From Aristolochia californica (Eukaryota; Streptophyta; Magnoliopsida; Piperales; Aristolochiaceae), in contig JARWKL010000003.1 of NCBI GenBank assembly GCA_029961685.1, positions 11,565,657 to 11,629,656 on the forward strand: 64,000 nucleotides of DNA, given 5' to 3'. Positions 47,368 to 59,200 of this stretch are shown here, in pieces. A program made the translations under genes and the position numbers. The notes under the pieces are model-generated. The model saw only the letters and a list, made by a program, of their open reading frames with translations. It did no database searches and was not told the origin of the DNA. The number at the start of each line of letters is the position of its first letter. The stretch's first letter is position 1.

Positions 47368-47652
47368 AAACCTCAATTACCTAGTGGTCATTTCTTCAAA
47401 TTGGGATGGGGATGAGCGAAATTTCAGAGGCTTGAGGTCAAGTTCTAGCATCATATTTGAGCTCGAACTTGGCTTGAGATAAAGTTTGGAACTCAAGCTT
47501 GAGTTTTAGGAGGAGGTCTACACCTCCTCTCCTTTTTTGTGAATATCGGGAGGATGAATGATGCCGTTCGTACCTCCCCTTTCTATGAGAATAGAAAAGG
47601 TGAACTCCTTGTTTTGACATAGAAGAGAGGGAGAGGGTAGGGCTCCCCTGCC

Positions 47653-50155
47653 CAAGCAATGCATAGAAAGGACTTCGAGTCAATTAAAGAGTCGAAGTCA
47701 AAGTTTAAACTTGGGCAGAGCTCAGATATTAACCAAGCCAACTGAGTCAAAACCAAGTTGCCAAATTGAGTCAAAACCAAGTTACCAGCTCGGTGCCAAG
47801 CTTACAAGTAGTCAAGCCTCGAGAGTAATCTTTCATGCGAAAGTCACGGTGAAGTCAAGAACTTCACAAAATCACAAGGGGGGCTTAGTCAACATGAATC
47901 AGGAGATAAAGTTCATCCCGATTATTTAAGTCATTTACTTGAATCCGTTAGTGATGCACCAGTGCTGGCTTCTAGTGATTGAAGTAGGTAATAGGGATAA
48001 AGCTACCCAAGGCATAAGCTATGGAATCAGGAATCCGCAATATTTTTTGAGTCATCCACTTGAAGCTGTCGGGACGCGCCTTTCCTCCTGAATTTTTTTC
48101 TTCTCTCCCGCTCTGTTCTAAGATGAGAGGAACAAAGTAAAATAAAAAAAGAAGAAGAAAAGATACAAAAAAGAGAGAAAGAAAATGATAGGGGAAAACT
48201 TTGCTCCACCTTTAAAGTTGAAAATGAAAGAAGCAGAAGGCCTTTGTTAATGATATGTTTTCATGCTTTAATTTGTATATTTTTTACTCTTTTATTTAAA
48301 GCTTTTATTTTGTAGGAAACCTCAATTAATGCTTTTAGTGACTTTGAATTGTTTCTTGCCCAAGCAATGCATAGAAAGGGTTTCGAGTCAATTAAAGAGT
48401 CGAAGTCAAAGTTTAAACTTGGGCAGAGCTCAGATAAAATTAACCAAGCCAACTGAGTCAAAACCAAGTTGCCAGCTCGATGCCAAGCTTACAAGTAGTC
48501 AAGACTCAAGAGTAATCTTTCATGCAAAAGTCACGGTGAAGTCAGGAACTTCACAGAATCACAAGGGGGGCTTAGTCAACATGAATTAGGAAATAAAGTT
48601 CATCCCGATTATTTAAGTCATTTTCTTGAAGCCGTTAGTGATGCACCAGTGCTGGCTTCAAGTGATTAAAGTAGGTAATCGGGATAAAGCTACCCAAGGC
48701 ATAAGCTGTGGAATCAAGAATCCACAGTATTTTTTGAGTCATCCACTCGAAGTTGTCGGGACGCACCTTTCCTCCTGAATTTTTTTTCTTCTCTCCTGCT
48801 CTCTTCTGAGATGAGAGGAACAAAGTAAAATCAAAAAAAGAAGAAGAAAAGATATAAAAAAAAAAGAGAAAGAAGATGATAGGGGAAAACTTTGCTCCAC
48901 CTCTAAAGTTGAAAATGAAAGAAGTAGAAGGCCTTTGATAATTATATGTTTTCATGCTTTAATTTTGTATATTTTTTTACTCTTTTATTTTGTAGGAAAC
49001 CTCAATTAATGCTTTTTAGTGATTTTGAATTGTTTCTTGCCCAAGCAATGCATAGAAAGGGTTTCGAGTCAATTAAAGAGTCGGAGTCAGAGTTTAAACT
49101 TGGGTAGAGCTCAGACAAAATTAACCAAGCCAACCGAGTCAAAACTAAGTTGCTAGCTCGGTGCCAATCTTACAAGTAGTCAAGACTCGAGAGTAATCTT
49201 TCATGCGAAAGTCACGGTGAAGTCAAGAACTTCACAGAATCACAAGGGGGGCTTAGTCAACATGAATCAGGAGATAAATATCATCCCAATTATTTAAGTC
49301 ATTTACTTGAAGCCATTAGTGATGCACTAGTGCTGGCTTCAAGTGATTGAAGTAGGTAATCGGGATAAAGCTACCCAAGGCATAAGTTGTGGAATCAAGA
49401 ATTGGCAGTATTTTTTGAGTCATCCACTTGAAGCTGTTGGGACGCGTCTTTCCTCCTGATTTTTTTTTTCTTCTCTCCCGCTTTCTTCTGAGATGAGATG
49501 AACAAAGTAAAATAAAAAAAAGAAGAAGAAAAGATAAAAAAAAGAGAGAGAGAAAGAAGATGAGAGGGGAAAACTTTGCTCCACCTCTAAAGTTGAAAAT
49601 GAAATAAGCAGAAGGCCTTTGTTAATGATATGTTTTCATGCTTTAATTTTGTATATTTTTTTAATTTTTTATTTAAATATTTTATTTTGTAGGAAAGCTC
49701 AATTAATGCTCTTAGTGACTTTGAATTTTTTCTTGCCTAAGCAATGCATAGAAAAGATTTTGAGTCAATGAAAGAGTCAAAGTCAAAGTTTAAACTTGGG
49801 CAGAGCTCAGATACAATTAACCAAGCCAACTGAGTCAAAACCAAGTTGCCAGCTCGGTGCCACACTTACGAGTTGTCGAGACTCGAGAATAATCTTTCAT
49901 GCACAAGTCACGATGAAGTCAAGAACTTCACAGAATCACAAGGGGGGCTTAGTCAACATGAATCAAGAGATAAAGTTCATCCCGATTATTTAAGTCATTT
50001 ACTTGAAGCCGTTAGTGTGCACCAGTGCTGGCTTCAAGTGATTGAAGTAGGTAATTGGGATAAAGCTACCCAAGGCATAAGGTGTGGAATCAAGACTCCA
50101 CAATATTTTTTGAGTCATCCACTTGAAGCTGTTGGGACGCGTCTTTCCTCTTGAT
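47653..50155. repeat. Tandem array of four units, about 680-708 bp each
   Basis: Units begin at CAAGCAATGCATAGAAA: 47653, 48361, 49042 and 49738 (the last with one base changed). Each contains GAGTCAAAACCAAGTTGCC, CAAGGGGGGCTTAGTCAACA (a Harbinger-like terminus), GATGCACCAGTGCTGGCTTC and an AG/CT-rich block. The fourth unit is truncated and runs into a new CT-rich region. No protein-coding gene is evident. Confidence 0.9.
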
Positions 50156-51640
50156 TTTTTTTTCTTCTCTCCCGCTCTCTTCTCCCTCTCGACTTCTTCG
50201 TCTCTTTCTCCCTCTCAACCTCCCTCTCGCTTCTCCCTTCTCGTCTCTCTTCTCCCTCTTGGTCTCTTGTATACGGAAGAAGCACATTGATCACGCTTTG
50301 TGCCTTGTGGTGGTTTCTTTTGGCGGCTATCTTTGGATAATCTTCGCTTGAAGGTATTTGATTTCCCACTCCATGGTTTTAGGATGAAAACTTAGAGGAG
50401 TCGTTGATCTTCTTGATAATTTATAAACACCTTTCAATTGGTTTCTTTTCTCTTTGCTGTTATGAGTTTTGGATTCCAGGGCATACTTTTCGATTGGTTC
50501 TCCTTTAATGATTTATGAGGCCTAGGAATTGGCGAAGGTCTCTTTGAATTAAGTTGATAATTCAAGAGCTGCTATGGATATATTTATATACTTTTTTTTT
50601 AAATCAGACGAAGAAAGGACAAGACAAGATGAAGTGATACTTTTGCCAAGTGTAATTGGGGCTCCTTTTTGGTTTCTTCTTGTCCCTAAATTTATTGACG
50701 GGGACCTGCTTTTGTTGTTCTTAGATTTCCTGAGACGACGAAAGAATCGAGCTTGAACTCAAGGGAATTTGTGTGAAAAAATGATTTTTTTTATCAGATT
50801 GTCAGAGGAGAGGAGGAATTTCTTTATTTGTTGAATTCGAAGCAAGAGAGAAGAAATCAAGTTTTGTGTTCTTAAAACGATTGCCATATAGGCTTTTGGG
50901 GGTTTTCAATAAAAGGGTGATGCAGCATGTTCGAGTTTCATCTTTCTAAGCTCTTGTCCAAAAACTAGGAGAATTGGTTTAATTAACTCGTTTTTATAAT
51001 TAATTTAACCAATGGTTTTAAATTTAACGGAAATATATTATTAATTAATAATACGTAAAAATATATATTGTGTTCAAGTAAGCATTTAATCAATTATTTT
51101 TGTTTAATTATTCTTTTTACCTTAAAATATATTTTATGTTATTAATAAATAAATAAATAAATTTATTATATTTTATTATTTTATTTTTATTTTTTATTTA
51201 TTTTTAATAATTAATCAGTGCACAATTAATTGTCACAAGTAATTACTGTATTAATGTATAATAAACTATAACCATTAATTAATATAATATTTTAATTAAT
51301 TAATTAGTATGTTAATATATTTTAATTCTACATTAAATTACTTATTAATGTAGTAATCATGTTAATTAATTAGTGCACAATTAATTGTCACACGTAATTA
51401 CTGTATTAATGTATAATAAACCATAATCATTAATTAATATAATATTTTATTTAATTAATTAGTATGTTAATATATTTTAATTCTACATTAAATTACTTAA
51501 TAATGAAGTAATCATGTTTGTTTTGGTTAATTTGGTGTTTAAGTATATATATTCTATTTAAGCATACTATTATTCTCGTCTACAATAACACCCCACTGGA
51601 ATTTGAAATTGAATTAGATCATTCAATTGAATTTGAAGAA
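50156..51640. other. CT-rich block and AT-rich Harbinger-like tail; no gene recognised
   Basis: 50165-50350 is pyrimidine-rich and ends GCTTGAAG before a donor-like GTATTTG, so it may be a transposon leader or a captured exon. 51000-51560 closely resembles the AT-rich tails of the Harbinger units at 26.8, 28.2 and 29.5 kb. It includes an internal duplication: AGTGCACAATTAATTGTCAC at about 51217 and 51372. Confidence 0.5.
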
Positions 51641-53389
51641 CCTCTCGAACCGTAACGACGTTTGGAAGTGGATGCAGGATTGCTGGCGTTCACAATATCC
51701 TGAATCTCTCATTATGCTCTCGCCCCAACCCAAGTGAAGAACACAGAAGCAAGGATTCTCTTCGCTCATCTATTCACAAGGTCCAACAGCTTTACATTGG
51801 CATCCCGTGAATTCCTTTGGTCTGTTTTTATTTATGTTATTGGTGCTTGGGTTGCTGGTTTTCTCTGTGGTCATATATAATTTTATGTTGATTGCTCTGC
51901 ATTAATCTGTTATGCTCTGTGGTTATACGTTTGATGTCCCTCTCTCTGTCCGCATGATTAGGTTTCCTCTTTTGCTTTGCCTGAAATTTAGATTTTTCGG
52001 GTCTTGGTTTGGGTGTCACATATGATACGTGTAAGGATTGAAAGTTATTATTTCTGAACCTTTGATGACTGCTACTTATGACTCGATGATCATTCAACCG
52101 CTGGTTTGAGTATATTTAGGATCTCTGATACCAATTTTGGTTAATTTCATTCTTTCACATTTTTCTTGAAATATTTGAAGTAGTTTGACACGATTAAATA
52201 CATGTCGGATTCTATATTTAAGTGTATACATGTTTTTAGGTACCATGACATGACATGTAAAATTACTGGCGAATGAGACATAGTTCCTGTGGGTCCTTGT
52301 TTCTTTGTATTGAGTGTTTGCATATGTTCTGTCAGCGAGCTGAGTGATGTCTGATGTCTGGCAGCCAGCGTTGTCATGGCTATGTCCTATGATTTGCATT
52401 GTAAGCCTTGAACAGTTGTACTGGCTTTTCTTCTTCACCCATGTTTTCCTTCTATGCAGCAATAAACTGCGGTCGACTTCCCAACATTAACTACTCTGAT
52501 ACTTTGATACGAATTAAACACTTATGTCGACAAAATAAGGTTAAATTGGTAATTCTGTTGTGAAGTGTATGAAAGCTTTTTTCCAGGACTTTTGTAAGCA
52601 TTGAGACCAGCTTTGATCATGTAGTTCTGATATCTGGCTGCTGAGATATGGTTGCTAGAAGGTCAGGTGTGTGTTTTAAATTGAGAACAGTAGTAGGATT
52701 CAAGGGGAACTAACCTCGGTTCATTTTGAGGAAATCACAGGTTTCATAATTGTAAAGGACAATTTTTTGGGAAAACATTTGTTTCTTTGGTCTTCTTTCA
52801 TCAACTAATGTAAAAATTCTTTCTTTTATCATAAAAGTAATTGAAAATGATTATCCACAGTCAGATCTAATACCCAATGATTGAGATACCATTTAATGAA
52901 GTATAGTAACAGCTACCTAAAACATATTACTTTATTAAGGCTAGCTTGCTTTGTGGAGGTCTTGGCACTGGTGTAGTTCAAGTAGCTGTGCAAGACAAAC
53001 TCGAGGGGCACTCTTGAATGACAACGAGTGAAAGATCACATGCTGTAGCAAACCACACCATTAAGGTGATACTAGTTCTACCACTGGCAAATTATAAATT
53101 GATGTGGAATAGGAATTTCTTAATTCAAGAAGGTGAGATTACTGAACTATGTTTAAAACATATATTGAATAGAACAAATATGGATGAAGGTCACAATAAA
53201 CAGAAGAATGCTAGTTTTTAAATTCATCTCCGCCTATATGTTTCTCTCAAACAAAAAGAAAAATCTCTGCTTATACAAGTGTGAAAAGAACCTAACATGT
53301 TTGCAACACGAGAGAAATGAGCTCTGATGTGCTAATGATAGGTTGATTGTGTGTTTTTAAATTAGTTGATATTTTTGAAAAAAAAGGTT
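51641..53389. other. No gene recognised
   Basis: Moderate-complexity DNA. A leader-like segment near 51650-51820 could belong to a transcript upstream of the mannosyltransferase gene, but no splice link can be shown. Confidence 0.4.
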
Positions 53390-53881
53390 AAAGATGACTT
53401 AATTTTTATTCATGATGCTGTCATGCAAGGAAAGATTATTACTCCTTATGTCCGGTCGTTTGAATGACTAAGAGACATCTTTACTGAACCCTTTGGGAGA
53501 CGTGAGCATATGATATGTTGTAACAAGTTGGAGCTGTTAGATATTTATGCTCCAGTTTGAGGGGGGAGTGTTAAAAAATATGGTATAGGGGTGTTTTGGT
53601 ACTTACCTTTGTAATTTTGTCTAGGAGTGACCTAGTATTTTGTTTGGAACTAGCTTACAAGAGTATCTTAATATCTGTTTTTTTTTTTCTGCTTTGCCTT
53701 AAGTGTATTATGTAAGGATGTAGGAGAGGGTTATTTCTGTCTTTTAGCCCTTCTCACTTAAGTTAATACAAAGGATTAGGGTCGACTTTTTCCCCTAACC
53801 AGCTGCTTTTCTCACACTGCTTTTCATCTCTCTTCTTCCTACTTCTTCATCTTCACCTCTCTATTTTTCTCTGTTTTAACA
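53390..53881 (+). mobile_element. Copia 3' end: RNase H tail, purine tract and LTR
   Basis: The frame reads GKIITPYVRSFE, then TGA, LRDIFTEPFGRREH and NKLELLDIYAPV, the usual end of a Copia polyprotein. TTTGAGGGGGGAG and an LTR of about 313 bp (53569-53881) from TGTTAAAAAATATGG to TTTTAACA follow. The rest of the element is missing. Confidence 0.8.
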
Positions 53882-54289
53882 TAATCAAAGATCCATTCAT
53901 ATTGAGGTCGATGAAATGAATCATTTCATTTTGAGGCACCTTTGGGGTTACCCGAAATGATACTGTTGTCTTTAAATAAGTCCAAAATGGTGGGAGGCAT
54001 TATGGAGGTGACATCCATTCTACTCGTTTCTGGTGTATACTTTTTTGTTTTTTTGAAATGGTGATGATATTGTTATGCTAAAAGGGTAGCTGCTAGAAGC
54101 CAGCTGTTAAGTGCATGTGGAGGGGGCCTAAGAACGAGAGGTTGTAGCTTTACTCCCTCCTTTGCTAAAGAGTTACGTGATAATGTCTGAGGGCTTTGTG
54201 GAGCTGCCCCATGCTTTGATCAAACACAACTGGAAAGATGTTGTTCATCTCCCTCTCATGCATACCTACAGAAGTAATTAATCTGCTGT

Positions 54290-54689
54290 CCCTGGCGCTT
54301 TGGAATCTTAAATTTAACTTTGATGAGAGTGCCTATGGGAATCCTTGTTGGTGGGTGCTACAAGGATGGCTTTCATGGACTGTTGATTGGTGAAGGATAT
54401 TCAAGTTGGTAATTGATTGGATGAAGAATGCTTTGAATCCTCTGGGAGGTTCAGAGTAGTTTCTTGATGAAGCCATGAGCATCACACAAAGGTTTTGACA
54501 TCTCTTGGAATCATGCAACCCAATCTGCAAATTTCATTGCTGTCTCCCTAGGTAAGGAGAGCACTTGCTTCAACAACATTGTTGTAGGGCATAGTGTATC
54601 CCTTCAGCTGTGTTTATATTTTGATGGAGGGCTGTTGTGGCCTTGTTTCTCTTTGCTTTTTAATGTAATCTTTTTTTTTTTTTTTTTTT
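54290..54689 (+). pseudogene. LINE 3' remnant with RNase H-like fragment
   Basis: LKFNFDESAYGNP resembles the start of the RNase H domain of plant LINEs (KLNFDGS..GNPG). The following sequence is full of stops. It ends in TTTTTAATGTAATC and 19 T (54671-54689). Confidence 0.5.
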
Positions 54690-56248
54690 GCTTCATTTAT
54701 GCAATCATCATTCAGCAAAAGAAATTATATTATTTTCTTCGACTTTGATTAGTCTGCTTCTAGTCTTTCGTCACCAGCTTTCACCTAGCTAGCTGTAATC
54801 TGTTGTGAGTTAATTATTTGAAACTCTACTGAATGTTGGTGAAGGTGTGAGTATTGTAGTGTGAAACATAAAAGTCTTATCTGAAGCCATTTCATCTTTA
54901 AGAATTTGAAAAAAGTAAAAGAAATTGAAAATCAAGCATGATGACTTTAGGGAACTTTAAAAAAAGAGCATGAAGACAGTAAATTATAACATGTAGAAGA
55001 AGAAGAAATGAATTTTTAGGTATTATATTTAAATGAGATGGCTAACTTAGAAATATGTATAGCCAATTTTCATGGACAACTGTTTTATGTCCCATCAAAT
55101 TACATCACTTTTGGTGCTTTTATTTGGCAAATTACCTGTATTTGCAACCAGGAACTGCCAAAACAACCAGATTAAAACTATGCAGTCCAGTTCAATAGTA
55201 ACAGCACAAAGGAAAGCCTAAAAATTGCCTTATAGATGTACTTATCCATGTGGCATGGAACAACAAGTTAGGAGTTGGTGCATGGAAAAAGTGGGTCATT
55301 GAGGAAAGGGGAGAGATAGTTCATGCCATGATAGTGTACTTTGTTTTTTAGACTCTACTTTTCTGTGTTAGCTTGAGCAATATAAATGTGATGAAAAGTG
55401 TGGGGCCACTTGATCTTTTAATTTAAATGTAAAGTTGCAATTTAGGATGACATTATGCTACATTATTTCACTTTAACATTCTCTTTGGAAAGTTCAGAAA
55501 GCGAAATTATACCCTCTTTGCAAAGGATTGGTTTTCTTGTGCTGGTCTCTCTCTTCATCACATGTTGCAGTTACTTCTTGGATCCCTCCGGCCTTAAAAC
55601 TCCATCAATTTAAGTTATGATTGAAGTTCCAAAGGTAATCTCAGCCTGGCGGGTTGTGATGGGGTGTTCACAACTCAGTTAGTGTGATCTCTTGGGTTGG
55701 CAGACCTAAATAAAGCAGAGATCAAGTTGGACCTTTTGCGACTTCTAGATTTCATTGAGTGTATCATAATTGTAGGGTCTCATCCATATAGAACTACAAA
55801 TGGTCTTGCTGATAAGCTAGAAAAAGTGGAGGTCACTCTCCACCAGCTAGTTGTGAATGCTATCTTCCCTTCTTAATCTTTGGATCTCCTTCTATCTTTA
55901 TTAAAATTTTCCATCAATAAGAAAAAGTTACACCTCTTTGTCAGTGAGTTAGATATTATCTCTAAGTGTAATTACCCTCTTACTTCCCTTGTTTAAATCT
56001 TTTTTATTCTATTGGAGAGTGATTAAGTGAATCTATTACAACTTTACCAGATTTCCGTGGTTTGTAAATTCAATCGTCCTCTTTTCTGACAGGTAGTCTA
56101 TAGTACCATTAAGCAGTAAATCCTCTGTGCTGCTGTGAAAGACCTGCTATGTTACCCTGTGATACGACCATAATATCCTTAGTTGATATTTCGATACTTG
56201 ATTTAAGCCATTCGAATCTATAGCAGTTTTACAAGGCAGTAAGAGCGC
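54690..56248. other. Upstream of the mannosyltransferase gene; possible LINE tail
   Basis: At about 55700-55880 a frame reading RTTNGLADKLEKVEVTLHQL, ending in Ser and a stop, recalls the C-terminus of LINE RNase H (..ADKLAK.G). The rest is unassigned and should include the promoter and leader of the gene starting at 56249. Confidence 0.4.
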
Positions 56249-59200
56249 ATGGGCAAGAGAGGCAGGGCAGCTGTGGTGGTTCTTGGTGACATAGGGCAAA
56301 GTCCCCGGATGCAATATCATGCGCTTTCTCTCTCACAACAGGCACTTGATGAACTTTCTTCTCTGATTAAATTTGCTTTTATGTTGAAATTGAAATGGCT
56401 CTTATGATATCATTGGGTTTCTTGTGAAAATTAAAAATGGATTTTTATGCTATCTTCTGAGGGTCTTAGTGACGTTGACAGAGTTATTTGCTTATGTTTG
56501 CAGGCTTTATTAGAGGTGGATATTGTTGCATATGGAGGTTAGTGGACCCTACTATGTGTTTCATTTTTTTTTTTTTTTGAAATAGTGCTGGATTATATTA
56601 AAGGCTCAAAATTAAGGAGGGGGGGGGGGGGGGACCGTCCCAAACAATGAGAGATTGCTGGGATGTTCCAAATTTTTATCTAGCCTATCAGCCAACAAAT
56701 TAGCTGACCTAGGAATGTGATTTCATGTACAAGAAATAGAATATACAATGTCTGCTATGGAATAAATGGTGGGCCAATGTCGCTTAGGGGGGGAGGCCGT
56801 TTTGGAGCACCAACTAATGACAACTTTAGAATCCCTTTCAATCATTAGCTTTCCGTGAAGACGGTCCTTGAAAATTTCCAACACATGGAGAAGAGTAGTC
56901 ACTTCTGCGGTGTTGGAGTCGGCAATACCAACCGACCACACATATGAAAGAATAGTCTCTCCTCTGTGATTTCTGAAGACTCCACTTGCACCGGCTGGTC
57001 CTGGGCACCCCATAGCACTTCCATCAAAATTTAACTTTATGTAGTCGCTAGGGGGAGGCTCCCATTCGGCCATGGCCGACACCTTTTGAGGACCCACCAT
57101 ATGAGCCAGAAGACTCCAATTTAAATGAAGGGATATTCCTGGCTTGAGGGGCAAATTCCTTCTTGGTATGCAACCAGCTGGAGATCATTCCTAATGCGCA
57201 AGAGATAGTGCTTTTCAAGTTGCTAAATTTGAGGTTAAACCTCCGATAGTTTCGCTCCAGCCAAAGACACCACGGAATATGGGCAAGACATGCAAAGAGA
57301 AGCAACTTGCCAATTCTTGGCAAACGTGTCCCCAATACCATCTGGAAGGTGCCGAAAAGGTCTTGATGAAGGCCCATTTGAATACCAATTTTCTGGAAAA
57401 TCGCCATCCATACTTGCCATGATTACCTGCAGTGAAGGAGAATATGCTTAATAGACTCCTTGCAAACACAACTAAGAGGGCAAATGTTATCAGGGACGGT
57501 GAAGCCCCTTTTTGAAGGTTGTCTACTGTGAGTATTTGTTCCTTGATGGTTGTTTATATGAAATTTTTGATCTTGCTGGCCGTTGAGAGCTTCCATGCAA
57601 GATTTGCCTTGTGCTCAGGTATGTTGGGGTCATCCTCTCTGATATGGGAATAAGCTGAGGCAACCAAGAAGATACCGTTAATGCTAGACTTCCAGATCAA
57701 TTTATCGTGCACCCGATCCCGAATGACGGTGTTGTTGAGGCTGGAAAGATGTGAGCAAAAGGCACTAGCTTCATCATCATTCAAACCATGGCGAAAGAGG
57801 AGGCTCCAAGACTGATTACTCCATGAGTCGGCCACCGAGTAAGATAGATCCATAGCGATCCTTGCTAGTCTCGGGTAATCCTCAGACAATGGTCGAGGAC
57901 CGCACCACTCGTCGGTCCAAAAGCGAAGGGTCTTCCCGTTACCAGGATATAAGGAGGTTGCGGCCTTGAATGTGGGAAGCAATTTGTAGACGCATTTCCA
58001 AATCGGGGATAAGCGGGAGGGGGCACCCCTCTTTGTCCACCAGTGGCCTGGGAGCTGAAGATAGAATAAGCTAAGATCTGCACTCAACTTCCTAATCTGG
58101 TCCATGGTGCCCACACCAAAGCAGATGGTGTCATTCAGAAACTGAAGAATCGGAATATCGAAAGCCTCGAAGTCAGCTGTAGTGAGAAGCCACCCTAATC
58201 CTTTGGTTGAGTAAATCAGGGAGGAAAGGTACTCGGCTACCACATTGAAGTGCAGAGGGGACAAGGGGTCTCCCTAACGGAAGCCCACGAGTTCCCTTAA
58301 AGTAGCCGCATACTATCCCATTAAGAAGTACTGAATAGCTGGTTGAGGAGATGCAACTTTGAATCCAGAATCTCCACTTGTTTTCAAACCCCATTTTTCC
58401 TAGAAGAATATCCAGAAGCTTCCAATTTGCTTTGTCAAAAGCCTTCTCCAAGTCTAGCTTGAGGATAAATCTGGGCTGCTTCAAAGTTTTGAAGTGATGA
58501 AGCAGCTCATGGCAAGCCATTGATGAGTCCAGAATATTCCTCCCTTTGATGAAGACACTCTGTTCCTGATGAATAACAACCGGAAGTACCGCCTGGAGAC
58601 GGTTGGCAAGGAGACGAGCTATCACCTTATAGGTGCTGGTGGGGACGCTAATGGGCCGGAAATCCGAAGGAAGCTCTGCCCCATCTTTCTTGGGTATGAG
58701 GGTAATGAAGGAAGCTCGAATACTCTTAAACGTGATGCCACGATGTAGAACGAGTGGGCCTTGTGTGTGATGTCTTCACCAGTGAAGGGCCAACAATGCC
58801 GGTAAAATAACCGAAACCATTTGGCCCCGGAGCTTTGTCCAAAGGAAGGCCCATAGCAGCTTTCTCAATTTCTCGCCTAGAGAAGGGAAGCTCAATAAGA
58901 TTGGCGGCCATCATAGGAATAGCCAAGATGTTGATGCTCTGGAAGAAAGGTCGAAGTGGTTGACATTCCGTATAAAGATCTGCAAAAAAACTCACCAAAA
59001 TGTTAGTAATATGGAATCGGTCCGAGGTGACCTCACCATTGATGTTGAGCAAGGTTATCCGGTTGGCTCTTCTCCTGGCTATGGCGACGACATGAAAAAA
59101 ATTAGTGTTAGCATCCCCCTCCGAGAGCCATCTAAATTGAGTGCTCTGTTTCTAGTGCACAAGTTCGCAATGAGCGAACGATTGCAATTGCTCCTAAAGG

